Notes: generated by a model not told the origin, from the sequence alone. A stretch of DNA of 43,854 bases from Muribaculaceae bacterium (GCA_017940245.1 JAGAYZ010000067.1:1-43854), one strand, 5' to 3'; shown: positions 34,018 to 43,176, counted from the first letter of the stretch. Made by a program: numbers and translations.

Positions 34018-35208
34018 CTACAGATGGCTCTGATACAGGTTGAGCAGGGCGCGGTAGTGGGTCTGCGGATGGAAACGGTGGTGGGCCTCGCGAGCGATGG
34101 CGGCGCGGTCCCATGCGGTGTCGGCGGCATGTTGCATGGCGCTTGCGAGGGCCTGGACATGGCCGGCGGGCACGATGATGCCGTTGCTGTTGTCGATGAG
34201 CTCGGGAATGCCACCCATGTCGGTGCCCACCACGGGCGTGCCGGCACTCAGCGACTCGATGATGCTGAGCGGATTGTTTTCCCACCACTGGCTGGGCGTG
34301 ACCGAGAATTGTGCCTGTCGCAGCAGGGCAGTCACCGCGTGTGCGTCTTGCCGGCCAAGAAATTCAATATTTTTGCTAGAAGCATACTGCTCGCGCAGTG
34401 GCGCGAGTAGAGGCCCGTCGCCTGCCACCTTGAGGGTGAACGGTAGTGAAGCGGCCGCCTGGAGCAGGGTGTCGACGCCCTTCTCGGCCGACAGGCGACC
34501 CACATAGCAGGCATATTGCGCGCGTCCCAGTGACACGGGTGCCGTGTCGCACCGCTCATCGGGAATGAAATTGGTGATGACGGCCAGTTTTTCTGCCGGA
34601 AATCCGGCTTGTTTCATCTTGAGGGCCATGAATCGGCTGGGACAAATAAACACGTCTACATATTGCGAGAGCAACGTGCTGTTCCATTTGGTGGCTTCAA
34701 TCAGACCGGCAATACTGGCAAGCAGCGACCCCTTCATGCACCGGTTCACCACCACGTCCATGGGATGCTCATTGCACTGGTCGCAGGGCTGGCCTTGGCG
34801 CAGGCACGAGTAGGCGGGGCATAGCAGCTTGTAGTCGTGCAGTGTCCACACCACACGGCATCCATGCTCGTGTGCCAGTTTGGCCACCACTGGCGATAGA
34901 TAGGAATGGATGTTGTGCAGGTGCACCACTTGTGGTTGGAAATCTCTGAGCAACTGCGAGAAGGCGCGTTTCACATCGCTGTCGCCCATTGAACGCCGCA
35001 CAGCGCGCAATTTCTGTGTGAAGGAGCCATCGAAATGCACCTGTGGCACGAAGCGGTCGTCGCCTGTGCATGCCACATTGTCGGGGTGCCGCATTGAAAA
35101 AATGGCTACCTCATGTCCCATGCGGCGCAGCAGATCGGCGGTGCTCATGGCCACCACGCAATCGCCACCGCGCGGATACCAAAACTTGTTGACAATGAGG
35201 GCTTTCAT
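34018..35208 (-). CDS. Glycosyltransferase family 4 protein
   Basis: 396 residues, GT-B. The N-terminus MKALIVNKFWYPRGGDC carries the GG acceptor loop; HNIHSYLSPVV and WTLHDYKLLCPAYSCLRQG follow with a Cys cluster at about 132-145 (CLRQGQPCDQC). The C-terminal domain has YVGRLSAEKGVD, KVAGDGP, LGRQDAHAV and PLSIIESLSAGTPVVG with the nucleotide-sugar glutamates. It adds a sugar in the cytoplasm during polysaccharide synthesis. It is last in the wza-wzy-wzz run, 38 bases after the Wzz-like gene, so it probably builds the repeat unit or its acceptor. Donor unknown. Confidence 0.93.
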   Translation of the reverse strand: MKALIVNKFWYPRGGDCVVAMSTADLLRRMGHEVAIFSMRHPDNVACTGDDRFVPQVHFDGSFTQKLRAVRRSMGDSDVKRAFSQLLRDFQPQVVHLHNIHSYLSPVVAKLAHEHGCRVVWTLHDYKLLCPAYSCLRQGQPCDQCNEHPMDVVVNRCMKGSLLASIAGLIEATKWNSTLLSQYVDVFICPSRFMALKMKQAGFPAEKLAVITNFIPDERCDTAPVSLGRAQYACYVGRLSAEKGVDTLLQAAASLPFTLKVAGDGPLLAPLREQYASSKNIEFLGRQDAHAVTALLRQAQFSVTPSQWWENNPLSIIESLSAGTPVVGTDMGGIPELIDNSNGIIVPAGHVQALASAMQHAADTAWDRAAIAREAHHRFHPQTHYRALLNLYQSHL

Positions 35209-35246
35209 ACTCTATATAGTGTTGATTCAAAAAGTGGGGAATGCTA

Positions 35247-37241
35247 TTATTCTTGCGTGAAAGCGATGATGCATCGCTGTGGAGCTACATGCTCCAGTGC
35301 GGCGAAAAGATCCTTGCGCCGGATGCAGGACGGACGCACCAGCACCAGCACAGGCTCGCTTTCGGGAGCCAGTTGCAGGCAAGAGGCGGCATGTTCCACA
35401 TCGGGCAACACGAGCCATCGCTGCTGTGCGACGGAGTCGTGGACGGCGTCGGCATATTCTTTGAAGTGGGTCGTGTGCTGTAGTTTGGCATGCACCCCTT
35501 GAGCGTTGAGTGCGGTCGAGAGCATCAGCAACCGGTCGTCATCATCGTCGCAATGTAAAACATGCACAGTGGTGCCGGCGGGCAGTTGGATCAACTTGGC
35601 TGCCAGGGGAGTGGTGTCGGCCGTGGTGATGTGTATGGCTTGCTGCTCGAGGGGCCGAGTGAGGTCGCATGGCGCCTCCACCCGGTCGCGGCGGTACATG
35701 CGCCACAATAGCAGGGCGGTGGGGCCGAGCAATGCCAGCAGCAGCGCGATGGCAAAGACGATGAGGGCCTTGGTGCTGTCGGGCTTCATCTTGCTATAGG
35801 CCTGGTCGAGCACGAAAGCCGGTGATGAGTTGGCATTGAGTTTGAGCAATGCGCTCTCTTTCTTCTCAAGCAGGAACACATAGAGGTCATTTTTTAGCTC
35901 GCGGTCGCGCAGCAGGTCGTAGTAGTCGTTCTCAATGCCTGGCAGCGACGAGAATTTTCCCTGAGCCTTGCCGGCTTGCGAATAGATGGCCCGCAGGCGG
36001 ATGCGTGCCGCCTCGGCATTTTTCTGAGCCCGTTGCATGATGCTCTCACGCAGTGGCTTGATTTGCTGGTCGAGGGCTTCCAGCGCGGCATTGCCCGGTG
36101 TGGCCGACTGCGCCAGCGCGCGCCGCTTGGCCATGAGTTCGTTGTACTCCATGATGTTGGGGTCGTTGATCACGGTGGGCAACATGGCGTCGTGCTGGCT
36201 ACCACTGAGTGTGGCCAGGAGCATTTCATAGGTAGTGATTTCGGCCTGTGCTTCGCTGGCTTGCGCTTGCGCCTCGGTAGAGGTGCGGAACCATCCCTGT
36301 GCTTCCAGCGCGGGGTTGTTGATGTTGTGTTTCTTTTTGAACTGCGCCACTTTGCCCTCGGCTTCCGAGAGGTCGCCTTGCAGGGCGGCAATGCGGTTGT
36401 TGACGAAATCCACCTCGGCCTGTGCGCGCTCGTTGCGCCTGCCGATACGTTTCTCGTTATAGGCGGCGATGATGGCGTTGACGATGTCTATTCCGCGCTC
36501 GCGGTTGTCCTTGATGGTGATGCGGATGGCATCGCTTTTCTTGTCGGGGATGTGAATGTCGGTCATGCGGAACAATTCCTGCGACATGGCCTGGTTGCTG
36601 AGCACGTTCACAAACATGTCGATTTGCTCCGTGGGCTTGTAATGTGCCGTTTTGAGCATCTGCATGGGGCCGCTGGGAGTGTTGATGGTGCAAGGCAACG
36701 CAGCTCCCTTTGTCGACCAGAATGTGGGTGCAAACCACCGGTGCGACTTCACGGTGATGTCGGCCTTGCCATCGTGCAGGCTCACGTTTATTCTGAAGCC
36801 CTCGGGCATGGTGTCGAACACGCTGTCGGGGGCATCGATGCGGATGGGACTGTTGTGGTAGAGCAACTCCTTGGAGCGCCATCCGGTCTTTTTTACATAG
36901 ACACGGTTCAGACTCAGTGCCTTGATGGCGCGCAGGCGCACGTCGTTGGAGTTGAGCACGGCATACTCGTTGTCGGCATTCGACGAGAACCCGCCCAGTG
37001 AAAACGAGCGCATCATTTGCGTCATGCCGCCCATGGCTTTCAGACCGGCGGTGCTTTCCTTTTCGTCTTCAATCAGCACCAAGCCCGAAATTTTGTACTG
37101 GTCTTGCTTGTTGCAGGCGTAGTAGGTGGCCAGGCCCAGCATCACTGCCAGTGCGAGCACGTACAGCGGCCATCCGCGACGCATGGCGCGCCAGTGGCGA
37201 CGCAGGTCGAGTGTTGAAGGGGTATTGTCGTTATAATTCAT
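35247..37241 (-). CDS. Wzz-type polysaccharide chain-length/co-polymerase protein with degenerate kinase-like tail
   Basis: 664 residues. A first membrane helix (about 25-43, LYVLALAVMLGLATYYAC), a large periplasmic domain with long coiled coils (about 250-440, NRIAALQGDLSEAEGKVAQF; AEAQAEITTYEMLLA), and a second helix at about 495-515 (ALIVFAIALLLALLGPTALL). This is the Wzz/PCP layout. The last 140 residues would be cytosolic, where BY-kinases have their P-loop domain; here no GxxxxGKT motif or tyrosine cluster is visible, and the place of the P-loop has the acidic run CDDDDDR. It sets chain length with the polymerase and the Wza-like exporter. The start overlaps the stop of the polymerase gene by 4 bases (ATGA). 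Confidence 0.86.
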   Translation of the reverse strand: MNYNDNTPSTLDLRRHWRAMRRGWPLYVLALAVMLGLATYYACNKQDQYKISGLVLIEDEKESTAGLKAMGGMTQMMRSFSLGGFSSNADNEYAVLNSNDVRLRAIKALSLNRVYVKKTGWRSKELLYHNSPIRIDAPDSVFDTMPEGFRINVSLHDGKADITVKSHRWFAPTFWSTKGAALPCTINTPSGPMQMLKTAHYKPTEQIDMFVNVLSNQAMSQELFRMTDIHIPDKKSDAIRITIKDNRERGIDIVNAIIAAYNEKRIGRRNERAQAEVDFVNNRIAALQGDLSEAEGKVAQFKKKHNINNPALEAQGWFRTSTEAQAQASEAQAEITTYEMLLATLSGSQHDAMLPTVINDPNIMEYNELMAKRRALAQSATPGNAALEALDQQIKPLRESIMQRAQKNAEAARIRLRAIYSQAGKAQGKFSSLPGIENDYYDLLRDRELKNDLYVFLLEKKESALLKLNANSSPAFVLDQAYSKMKPDSTKALIVFAIALLLALLGPTALLLWRMYRRDRVEAPCDLTRPLEQQAIHITTADTTPLAAKLIQLPAGTTVHVLHCDDDDDRLLMLSTALNAQGVHAKLQHTTHFKEYADAVHDSVAQQRWLVLPDVEHAASCLQLAPESEPVLVLVRPSCIRRKDLFAALEHVAPQRCIIAFTQE

Positions 37242-38497
37242 GTGCGATATGTGATGAGGTGATTAAGTTGAACAGAAGAAGGTTGAACGGCTCGGGTGGC
37301 AGGAGCTTGTGCCGCCACAAGGCCCATGATGGCCATAGCCAGCAGGCCCCACGTCTGCATGGGCATGGTGCTGGCAACGCTCTCAATGAGGATGAAGCAC
37401 ATTGCCAGTGCAGCGATTACGTAATGGTAGCGGTGACGTTGCGGGTCAAGGCGAAGCAGGCGGGTGGCGGGACGGAATGCCCACACAAGAAATGTGATGA
37501 AGAGCACCACACCCACCACTCCGAATTGTGCCAGCGACGGGTAGAAGGCATCGCAGATGAAGTCGGGGTAAGACTCCGACAGGCCGTAGATGTTGTTAAT
37601 CCCGTATTCGTAGTAGAGCGATGAATAGTGGGCCGATGATGCATAACTGGCAAACGATGCCAGCCCCGATCCCAGGGGAAAGTGGTCAAGCAATATCAGG
37701 CCGCTGGTGGCGTAAAGTACCGGGCGGGCAAATGTCTCGGCCACGGTAGGGTCGATGGTGTCGCCATTGCCGGTGAGAAAATAATAAGAAAACTTATTCC
37801 AGCTCACCATGCCCACGGCCACCAGCACCATGAGCGAGAGCAACCAGTGACCGGGTTTCACCCCGCGAGACATGCCCGGGCGGTAGAGCAACAAGAAAAA
37901 AATGGCCAGCACGGCTTCGCCGTAATACTTGGCGCGGGCGCATCCCAGCCCCACAACGAGCATGACCAGCACAGCGACCATGTCGGCTGGCGACACGTGC
38001 CCTTGCTCGTCGATGGAGGAATACAAATACACCAGCATGCTGATGAAACAGGTGGTACCCAAAAACATGAGGTGCAACTGCAAGGTGAATTTGCGAAAAG
38101 CGGGCATGGCATAGAGCACCAGCACCGTGATGATATTGACGATGGCGATGCCCTTGAGCACACGTCGCTCGGTTAGATTCAGTTGAGGCTTGATTACCAA
38201 AATCACCATGAATGGGACAAAGGGTTTCAGCTCGATGATAGCATCCATGACGATGTAGGGCAACGTGTTGAACCCCTTGAAAGTGGAATAGACCACGTAG
38301 CCCGCCATGATGGCGATGACCAGCAGTAGTGGCAGGTAGGCACGCCAGCGATGGTTGACAATGCAATCCATCAGCCCCACGGCCAGCAGAGTGTAACAGG
38401 CCATCTCATCGATGGGTTTCACCAGCGAGCCGCTCCAAATCATGCCGGCAAAGCACACGATGAGCGTCCAGATGCATATTTTGTCGAGCCTGATCAT
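37238..38497 (-). CDS. Wzy-like O-antigen/exopolysaccharide polymerase or ligase
   Basis: 419 residues from the ATG at 38497; a TTG at 38524 would overlap the upstream gene. About ten hydrophobic helices (LDKICIWTLIVCFAGMIWSG, LLAVGLMDCIVNH, PLLLVIAIMAGYVVYSTF, ...) with one long periplasmic loop near the middle to C-terminal part (about 260-330, GNGDTIDPTVAETF...). This is the usual layout of O-antigen polymerases. Sequence is poorly conserved in this family, so the call rests on topology and neighbours: Wza-like gene upstream (7 bases), Wzz-like gene downstream (overlap). Confidence 0.82.
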   Translation of the reverse strand: MIRLDKICIWTLIVCFAGMIWSGSLVKPIDEMACYTLLAVGLMDCIVNHRWRAYLPLLLVIAIMAGYVVYSTFKGFNTLPYIVMDAIIELKPFVPFMVILVIKPQLNLTERRVLKGIAIVNIITVLVLYAMPAFRKFTLQLHLMFLGTTCFISMLVYLYSSIDEQGHVSPADMVAVLVMLVVGLGCARAKYYGEAVLAIFFLLLYRPGMSRGVKPGHWLLSLMVLVAVGMVSWNKFSYYFLTGNGDTIDPTVAETFARPVLYATSGLILLDHFPLGSGLASFASYASSAHYSSLYYEYGINNIYGLSESYPDFICDAFYPSLAQFGVVGVVLFITFLVWAFRPATRLLRLDPQRHRYHYVIAALAMCFILIESVASTMPMQTWGLLAMAIMGLVAAQAPATRAVQPSSVQLNHLITYRT

Positions 38498-38504
38498 GCT
38501 CAAT

Positions 38505-39311
38505 TTATTTGATAGCCAGGGCAATCACCAACGAGGCTACAACGCTGGTGGCACTCACGATGGTAGAAATTACCGAGAGTTTGAAAGCGTTGTTCTGGTT
38601 ATACTTGGAGTTGTCAATCTTGATGCGGTTAGGTTCCACATATACAACATCGTTCTGCTGTAGATAGAATGCCGGCGATGCCATGAGTTGGCTGTCGGCC
38701 AGATTGAGGCGGTAGTAGGTGTTGGTACCATTATGCTCGCGAATGACGATGATGCCGCCGCGCTCGCCCCACTCGGTGAGGTCGCCGCAAGCGGCCAGGG
38801 CATCGAGCACGGTGAAACGTTCACGGGTCACCGTGAGGCGCTGAGGCAATTTCACTTCGCCCATCACATTCACGTAGAAGCCTAGCAGCTGCACCTGCAC
38901 ATAGGGGTCTTTCACGCTTTGTGCCACGCGTGTGGCAATGGCACGCTCGGCTTCGGCCGTGGTCATGCCTTGCACGTGAATGTTGCCCAGCACCGGCAGG
39001 CTGATGTCGCCCTGCTTGCTCACCACATGGGTGGCCAGGCGCGCAGTGGCACTCGTGTTCACATCGCCGCGCGGAGCCATATTGTTGAGTGGCGCGTTGA
39101 ACATGGCGGTGGCCTCGGGTATCATCGATGAGATGGTGATGCACAATTCATCATCGGGCTGAATGCGGATGTTGTTGCCCGGTGTGGTGGGGAGTGTGCC
39201 GGTGGCTTGCTCGGGAAGATTCTTGAAGTAGGCCAGGTTATTATCCTTGACCGAAGTGCACGACATCATGACCAAGCACAGCGCTAGTGTGAGGAATAGC
39301 TTCGTTTTCAT
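38505..39311 (-). CDS. Wza-like polysaccharide export lipoprotein
   Basis: 268 residues. Signal peptide with lipobox (VMMSC, C18). Residues about 50-130 are the poly-export domain (RIQPDDELCITISSMIPEA, ISLPVLGNIHVQGMTTAEAE), then an SLBB domain (VNVMGEVKLPQRLTVTRERF, VLDALAACGDLTEWGERGG). The C-terminus has a hydrophobic helix (LSVISTIVSATSVVASLVIAL), which could be the outer-membrane helix of Wza-type channels. It is an outer-membrane lipoprotein that forms the exit for capsule or exopolysaccharide. It heads the wza-wzy-wzz-GT4 run. Confidence 0.94.
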   Translation of the reverse strand: MKTKLFLTLALCLVMMSCTSVKDNNLAYFKNLPEQATGTLPTTPGNNIRIQPDDELCITISSMIPEATAMFNAPLNNMAPRGDVNTSATARLATHVVSKQGDISLPVLGNIHVQGMTTAEAERAIATRVAQSVKDPYVQVQLLGFYVNVMGEVKLPQRLTVTRERFTVLDALAACGDLTEWGERGGIIVIREHNGTNTYYRLNLADSQLMASPAFYLQQNDVVYVEPNRIKIDNSKYNQNNAFKLSVISTIVSATSVVASLVIALAIK

Positions 39312-39378
39312 TGTCCCAGTATATATAATTACATAACGATTTGTTATAGCAAATATTTTATTACTGGACGAAAAATAC

Positions 39379-39386
39379 TATCTTTG
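39379..39386 (+). promoter_or_regulatory. -7 box of the dockerin-SGNH gene
   Basis: TATCTTTG fits TAnnTTTG; no -33 box of consensus sequence at 19-21 bases. Leader about 30 bases. The divergent wza-like gene starts at 39311. Confidence 0.5.
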
Positions 39387-39420
39387 CATCGCTAAACAAT
39401 ATGATTAAAAAGATGTTGCG

Positions 39421-41070
39421 ATGAAAAAACCATTTCTCACCATATTATGGCTCGGCCTTTGCGCGATGGCGATATTGCCTTCGTGGAGCGTGACGCGAGG
39501 CGACCTCACTGGAAACGACATAGTTGATGTCGCAGATGTTAATGCAGTTATTAATATTATTCTAAAGAATAAATCAGCCGACTCCTACATTGGCAATGCC
39601 GATATGAATGAAGATGGCATTATTGATGTTTGTGATGTGAACACCATCATCAATATAATTCTCAAAATTGACACCGTCCCTGTCGATACCATCGAGCGAG
39701 GGTGGGTTCCGGTAATGCCGATGGATACCATCCAGAATCAAATGATTTCTACCGCTACAAATCTGATGACGCTGGGCAACTCACGCATGATGGTGTGTGC
39801 CGTGCGGCCCGGCGACAGCCTGCGCATAACCATCGACCATGATAACACGATAGCGGTCAACATGAAGTCGTGGGTGGTGTTTGACGGTGATAGTGCCAGT
39901 GAGTGGACATCGAGCCACGCGCTGACTCGAGGACCGAATTTGCGCGCTGTTGAAGGCCGGCAAGAATGCTGCCTCAAAGTGCCCGACGGAGCGAAAACCC
40001 TAGTGTGTAGCGGATATTTCATGAAGAATGGTCGCATAGGAGATGAAAGCACCGCGGTGAAGAACCCATTCACGGCCTTTAAGGTGGAGCGCTGGGACAC
40101 ACTGGCAAAAGCACCTGTGCGGCGCACACTCAAGGTGCTGGCTGTGGGCAACTCGTTCTCCTGCGATGAGCTCAGTTATCTGCCCTATGTGGCACAGTCG
40201 CTGGCACCCGATGTAGACCTCACATTGCGGCTGGAAATGCGACCTTCGGGCAACATTGTCGATTGGGCGGCCGATGTGGACGCCGACTCGGTGGGTAAGT
40301 ACTTCAATCGTTTTTATGAATGGAAGCCCTTCCCCGGCCGCTGGTCGCGCCGTGCCCCAGCCACACTGCGGCAGAGTGTAATGGCCGACGACTGGGATGT
40401 GATTGTGTTTCAGCAGGTTTCAACGTCGCCCTATTGGGCTACCGTAGACTCGTCGCTCACGGCACTCACCAGTTGGTTGCGCCATGATATGAATTACGAA
40501 GGGAAGATTGGCTGGTTGCTCACCCATGCCTATTCCGACTCGGATGTGGTTCATTCCGAGGAGTTTTATCCCACAATTAAGAGTAGCGACGAGATGTGGC
40601 GACTCAACGCTGCGCTGGCCGACTCGGTGATGCGCAGCGGACTGGTGGATGTGTTGATTCCCAGCGGAACTGCAGTGCAGATTGCACGACATTCCGACTT
40701 GAGCCGGTTCACCTACAACCAGTTGTGTGCTGGAGTGTGGAACGATTCCACATCGTTAGGCGACATTCATCTGCAGGAGGGTGTGGGTCCCTTTGTCGCC
40801 GCTTGTGCGGCGGCAGGTGTCTTGCTCAATCAGTCGCCTGTGGGGGCAAGGGTGGATTTGGGAAGCTGGTGGATGATTCCCAATGCTAATCCATCCTATA
40901 CCTCGCCGGGCAGTAATCCCACACTGGAAGTGATAGAGCAGTACTTGGGAGGGCTGGGCATGGATGATGCGTCGCAGCAGCTGGCCACCGAGTGTGCCGC
41001 CGCTGCCATAGAGCACCCTTATTCAATAGGAGAACCAGAAGAACCCGATTCCGACCCGGAAGTGGAGTGA
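39421..41070 (+). CDS. Secreted dockerin-tagged SGNH hydrolase (DUF4886-like)
   Basis: 549 residues. Signal peptide to about 22, then a pair of dockerin repeats at 27-83 (RGDLTGNDIVDVADVN..INIILK, DMNEDGIIDVCDVN..INIILK). Residues 95-230 form a beta-rich domain, and 236-470 an SGNH/GDSL-type hydrolase with the first block VLAVGNSFSCDE (S245 as nucleophile), DVIVFQQVS and the C-terminal DIHL (D448, H450). It should remove acyl (acetyl) groups from a sugar or other ester; the substrate is unknown. A place between wza and the flippase suggests it may act on the exported polysaccharide (inference). Its 3' end overlaps the flippase gene by 52 bases. Confidence 0.85.
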   Translation: MKKPFLTILWLGLCAMAILPSWSVTRGDLTGNDIVDVADVNAVINIILKNKSADSYIGNADMNEDGIIDVCDVNTIINIILKIDTVPVDTIERGWVPVMPMDTIQNQMISTATNLMTLGNSRMMVCAVRPGDSLRITIDHDNTIAVNMKSWVVFDGDSASEWTSSHALTRGPNLRAVEGRQECCLKVPDGAKTLVCSGYFMKNGRIGDESTAVKNPFTAFKVERWDTLAKAPVRRTLKVLAVGNSFSCDELSYLPYVAQSLAPDVDLTLRLEMRPSGNIVDWAADVDADSVGKYFNRFYEWKPFPGRWSRRAPATLRQSVMADDWDVIVFQQVSTSPYWATVDSSLTALTSWLRHDMNYEGKIGWLLTHAYSDSDVVHSEEFYPTIKSSDEMWRLNAALADSVMRSGLVDVLIPSGTAVQIARHSDLSRFTYNQLCAGVWNDSTSLGDIHLQEGVGPFVAACAAAGVLLNQSPVGARVDLGSWWMIPNANPSYTSPGSNPTLEVIEQYLGGLGMDDASQQLATECAAAAIEHPYSIGEPEEPDSDPEVE

Positions 41071-42461
41071 CGCAAGAGTGTGCGCCACGACTGCGGCAGC
41101 GAGAGAACGATGGCTGCTAGTGAAATGCAAGCAACGCCGGCAAAACACCACCATGGCATGGTGGTGTAAAGGCATGCGCCCACCAGGGCCACCATCGCCA
41201 CGGGCACCAGGGTGCGCCATGATGGAGTGAGAGTGAAATAACGCCGGGTGTCGGCATAACGATAGATGGCAAAAAAAGTGAACGACACCAGCGAGGCCGT
41301 CACCACACCCCAGGTGCCCCACAGGGGAGCCAGCAAGAGATTGAACACCACGTTGACCATGCCTGTGGCTATGCTGGCAGGCAAGGCGCGCCGTGTCTCA
41401 CGAGCGCACTGGTAGCCCATTTCCAGGAAATTGGCAAGGGAAAAAATGCCGGCAGCTATGGCCATGGGGAAGATGTATTGCAGGCTCGATGCGTAGTGGG
41501 CTTCCACAAGCCAGCCGTAGTTGAACTTCAACACCACCACATACACGATGACAACACCGCACACGGCATAGATGAACAGGGTGAATATTTGCGAGAAAAA
41601 GCGGTCGCGGTCAGCACTGCGAAATTGCAGAATGGCTGTCTCTTGCCAGGCTTGCTGCACAATGACGGTGAACGTGTAGATGGCACCGGTGAACCGCGCC
41701 GCCACGGCATAGATGCCGTTGGCCTCGGCTCCTGCAGCCCAGAGTACGAACCAGCGGTCGCCAAACGACAGCACCCACCAAATGACGATGGCCGGCAGCA
41801 ACGGCAGCGAGAAGCGCAGCAATTCGCGGGCTTGCGGCTTCCAGGCAACGCCTGCGTCGAAGTGGCGGGACACTAGCCGCAGTCGCAGTTCCACAACGGC
41901 GATGGGGAGCACGCGAGCCGCAATGTTGGCAATGAAAACCCCGGCGATGCCCATGTCCATCCAAGCCACGAGCACAATGCTCAGCAAGGCAATGAGAAGA
42001 GCCGTGGCAAGCCCCATGCCCACAAACACATGGTTACGCCCCAAGCCACGCACCGTCTGCCCATAAACCTCAAGCACAGCCACACTCAAGAGCAGTGCCA
42101 GCGTGAGCCACGAGTGCTCAATGGAGACAAAAAACGCCACAGCCAGCATGATGGCCAGCGACAATGCCAGCGTGCGAGCCAGCACCCGGCACGAGGCGGT
42201 GATAATCGTGCTGCGAGCCCGGTCGCTGTCGGCATCTAGCAAGTATCGGAACAAGCCGTCGCGCAGGTCCAGCGTGATGAGAGGGCTCAGCAGGAATGCG
42301 GCCGTCAAGCAGATGTCGAAGTATCCAAAAGCCGCCGTGTCGGGGATAAAATGCGTGTACAGCGGCACCATGAGGAAGGTGATCACCTTGGCCCCCACAT
42401 TGCCCACGCCATAGATGCCCACGTCGTGCACAAATTTTTTCCATCGTCTGCTCTGGTCCAT
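41019..42461 (-). CDS. Polysaccharide flippase (Wzx/MOP family)
   Basis: 480 residues with about 12-14 membrane helices, among them VGNVGAKVITFLMVPLYTHF near the N-terminus, which is the usual start of O-antigen flippases, and ELLRFSLPLLPAIVIWWVLS. It flips undecaprenyl-linked repeat units to the outer face of the inner membrane. With the Wzz, Wzy and Wza-like proteins at 35247-39311 it completes a Wzy-dependent pathway. Its ATG lies 4 bases behind a TAATTTTG -7 box. The last 52 bases overlap the opposing dockerin-SGNH gene, tail to tail. Confidence 0.92.
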   Translation of the reverse strand: MDQSRRWKKFVHDVGIYGVGNVGAKVITFLMVPLYTHFIPDTAAFGYFDICLTAAFLLSPLITLDLRDGLFRYLLDADSDRARSTIITASCRVLARTLALSLAIMLAVAFFVSIEHSWLTLALLLSVAVLEVYGQTVRGLGRNHVFVGMGLATALLIALLSIVLVAWMDMGIAGVFIANIAARVLPIAVVELRLRLVSRHFDAGVAWKPQARELLRFSLPLLPAIVIWWVLSFGDRWFVLWAAGAEANGIYAVAARFTGAIYTFTVIVQQAWQETAILQFRSADRDRFFSQIFTLFIYAVCGVVIVYVVVLKFNYGWLVEAHYASSLQYIFPMAIAAGIFSLANFLEMGYQCARETRRALPASIATGMVNVVFNLLLAPLWGTWGVVTASLVSFTFFAIYRYADTRRYFTLTPSWRTLVPVAMVALVGACLYTTMPWWCFAGVACISLAAIVLSLPQSWRTLLRHSTSGSESGSSGSPIE

Positions 42462-42465
42462 GGCG

Positions 42466-42473
42466 CAAAATTA
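42466..42473 (-). promoter_or_regulatory. -7 box adjoining the flippase start codon
   Basis: TAATTTTG on the minus strand, 4 bases from the ATG at 42461. No -33 box is visible because the upstream region is AT-only micro-repeats. If used, the transcript would have almost no leader. Confidence 0.4.
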
Positions 42474-42513
42474 CGAATTAATTAATAATTAAGAATTAAT
42501 AATTAAGAAATAT

Positions 42514-42548
42514 TTGCCACTGCCATTCAGCGGCAGAAGAAGTGGCAA
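42514..42548. other. Hairpin in the region before the flippase
   Basis: TTGCCACT (42514-42521) pairs with AGTGGCAA (42541-42548), with an inner TGCC/GGCA stem. It lies between divergent transcripts, so a terminator makes little sense; bases 42549-42698 hold nothing I can assign. Confidence 0.35.
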
Positions 42549-42698
42549 CACCGTTCACCAAATAATTCTGTCTTCCTGTTCAAAACCAAGAATAAAAGTT
42601 GTACCAAAGAGTGCGATGAGTTGAGTGAAGTGGAAACGCCGAACAGCCACCCCACACGCCCCTACACCGAAAAAAATTGTTAATATTCTCGCTCAATT

Positions 42699-42729
42699 AT
42701 TGCCGATTAACCAAAAAGTGCTACCTTTG
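42699..42729 (+). promoter_or_regulatory. Promoter of tRNA-Leu
   Basis: ATTG at 42699-42702, 19 bases, then TACCTTTG at 42722-42729. One mismatch in the -33 box. Transcription would begin a few bases before the tRNA. Confidence 0.6.
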
Positions 42730-42741
42730 CACCCGCTATGA

Positions 42742-42825
42742 GCCCAGATGGCGGAATCGGTAGACGCGTTGGTCTCAAACACCAATGGGGTAACACCCGT
42801 GCCGGTTCGACCCCGGCTCTGGGTA
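42742..42825 (+). tRNA. tRNA-Leu (CAA)
   Basis: 84 bases. Acceptor GCCCAGA/TCTGGGT (one G-U end pair), D arm, anticodon stem TTGGT/ACCAA with loop CTCAAAC so the anticodon is CAA, a long variable arm as in class II tRNAs (GGGGTAACACCC), and the T arm GCCGG-TTCGACC-CCGGC. Discriminator A; no encoded CCA. Confidence 0.95.
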
Positions 42826-42830
42826 CCGCA

Positions 42831-42872
42831 AGCACCTTGTAGATTGTTGATTTACAGGGTGCTTTTCTTTTT
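42831..42872 (+). terminator. Terminator of tRNA-Leu
   Basis: AGCACCTTGTA pairs with TACAGGGTGCT (one G-U pair), loop of about 11, then TTTCTTTTT. Confidence 0.8.
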
Positions 42873-42914
42873 GGGGGGAGGTGGTAAAAATGGCGTTGGT
42901 TTGAGTCACAAGCG

Positions 42915-43061
42915 TTATGTGGACAAGTAACCGGGAGATGGGTTGCAGCAGTCAAACGGCACACGCAACAACTCATTGAGTTTGTCCGTATGTTGGTAAA
43001 CCCCCTCAATCGTCCGAGTCTTATCCCACACCCCAATGGCAATCACCCCCCTCATCCGCAT
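42915..43061 (-). other. Possible 48-codon open frame, unassigned
   Basis: A short ATG-to-stop frame (MRMRGVIAIGVWDKTRTIEG...) on the minus strand between tRNA-Leu and vsr. The composition looks protein-like, but there is no promoter or recognisable family; it may be a remnant. The rest of 42873-43176 holds nothing I can name. Confidence 0.2.
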
Positions 43062-43176
43062 TGGCAAATGCCACAACGGGCACAGCCAAAACCTTCAAGT
43101 TTATCTGAATGCTTTTGCAGTCAAATGTCTAGTCTTCCTTACGGGTTGCTATTTCTTGTATGGTCATATTAACTAT

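Noticed and set aside
42474-42511. AT-rich micro-repeats (AATTAATAATTAAGAATTAAT type), also at 19874-19915
   Set aside because: Common spacer sequence in Bacteroidales; too simple to call an element.
42707-43042. 111-codon minus-strand frame across tRNA-Leu
   Set aside because: It contains the well-known false translation AGVEPARV of a tRNA gene and is not a protein.
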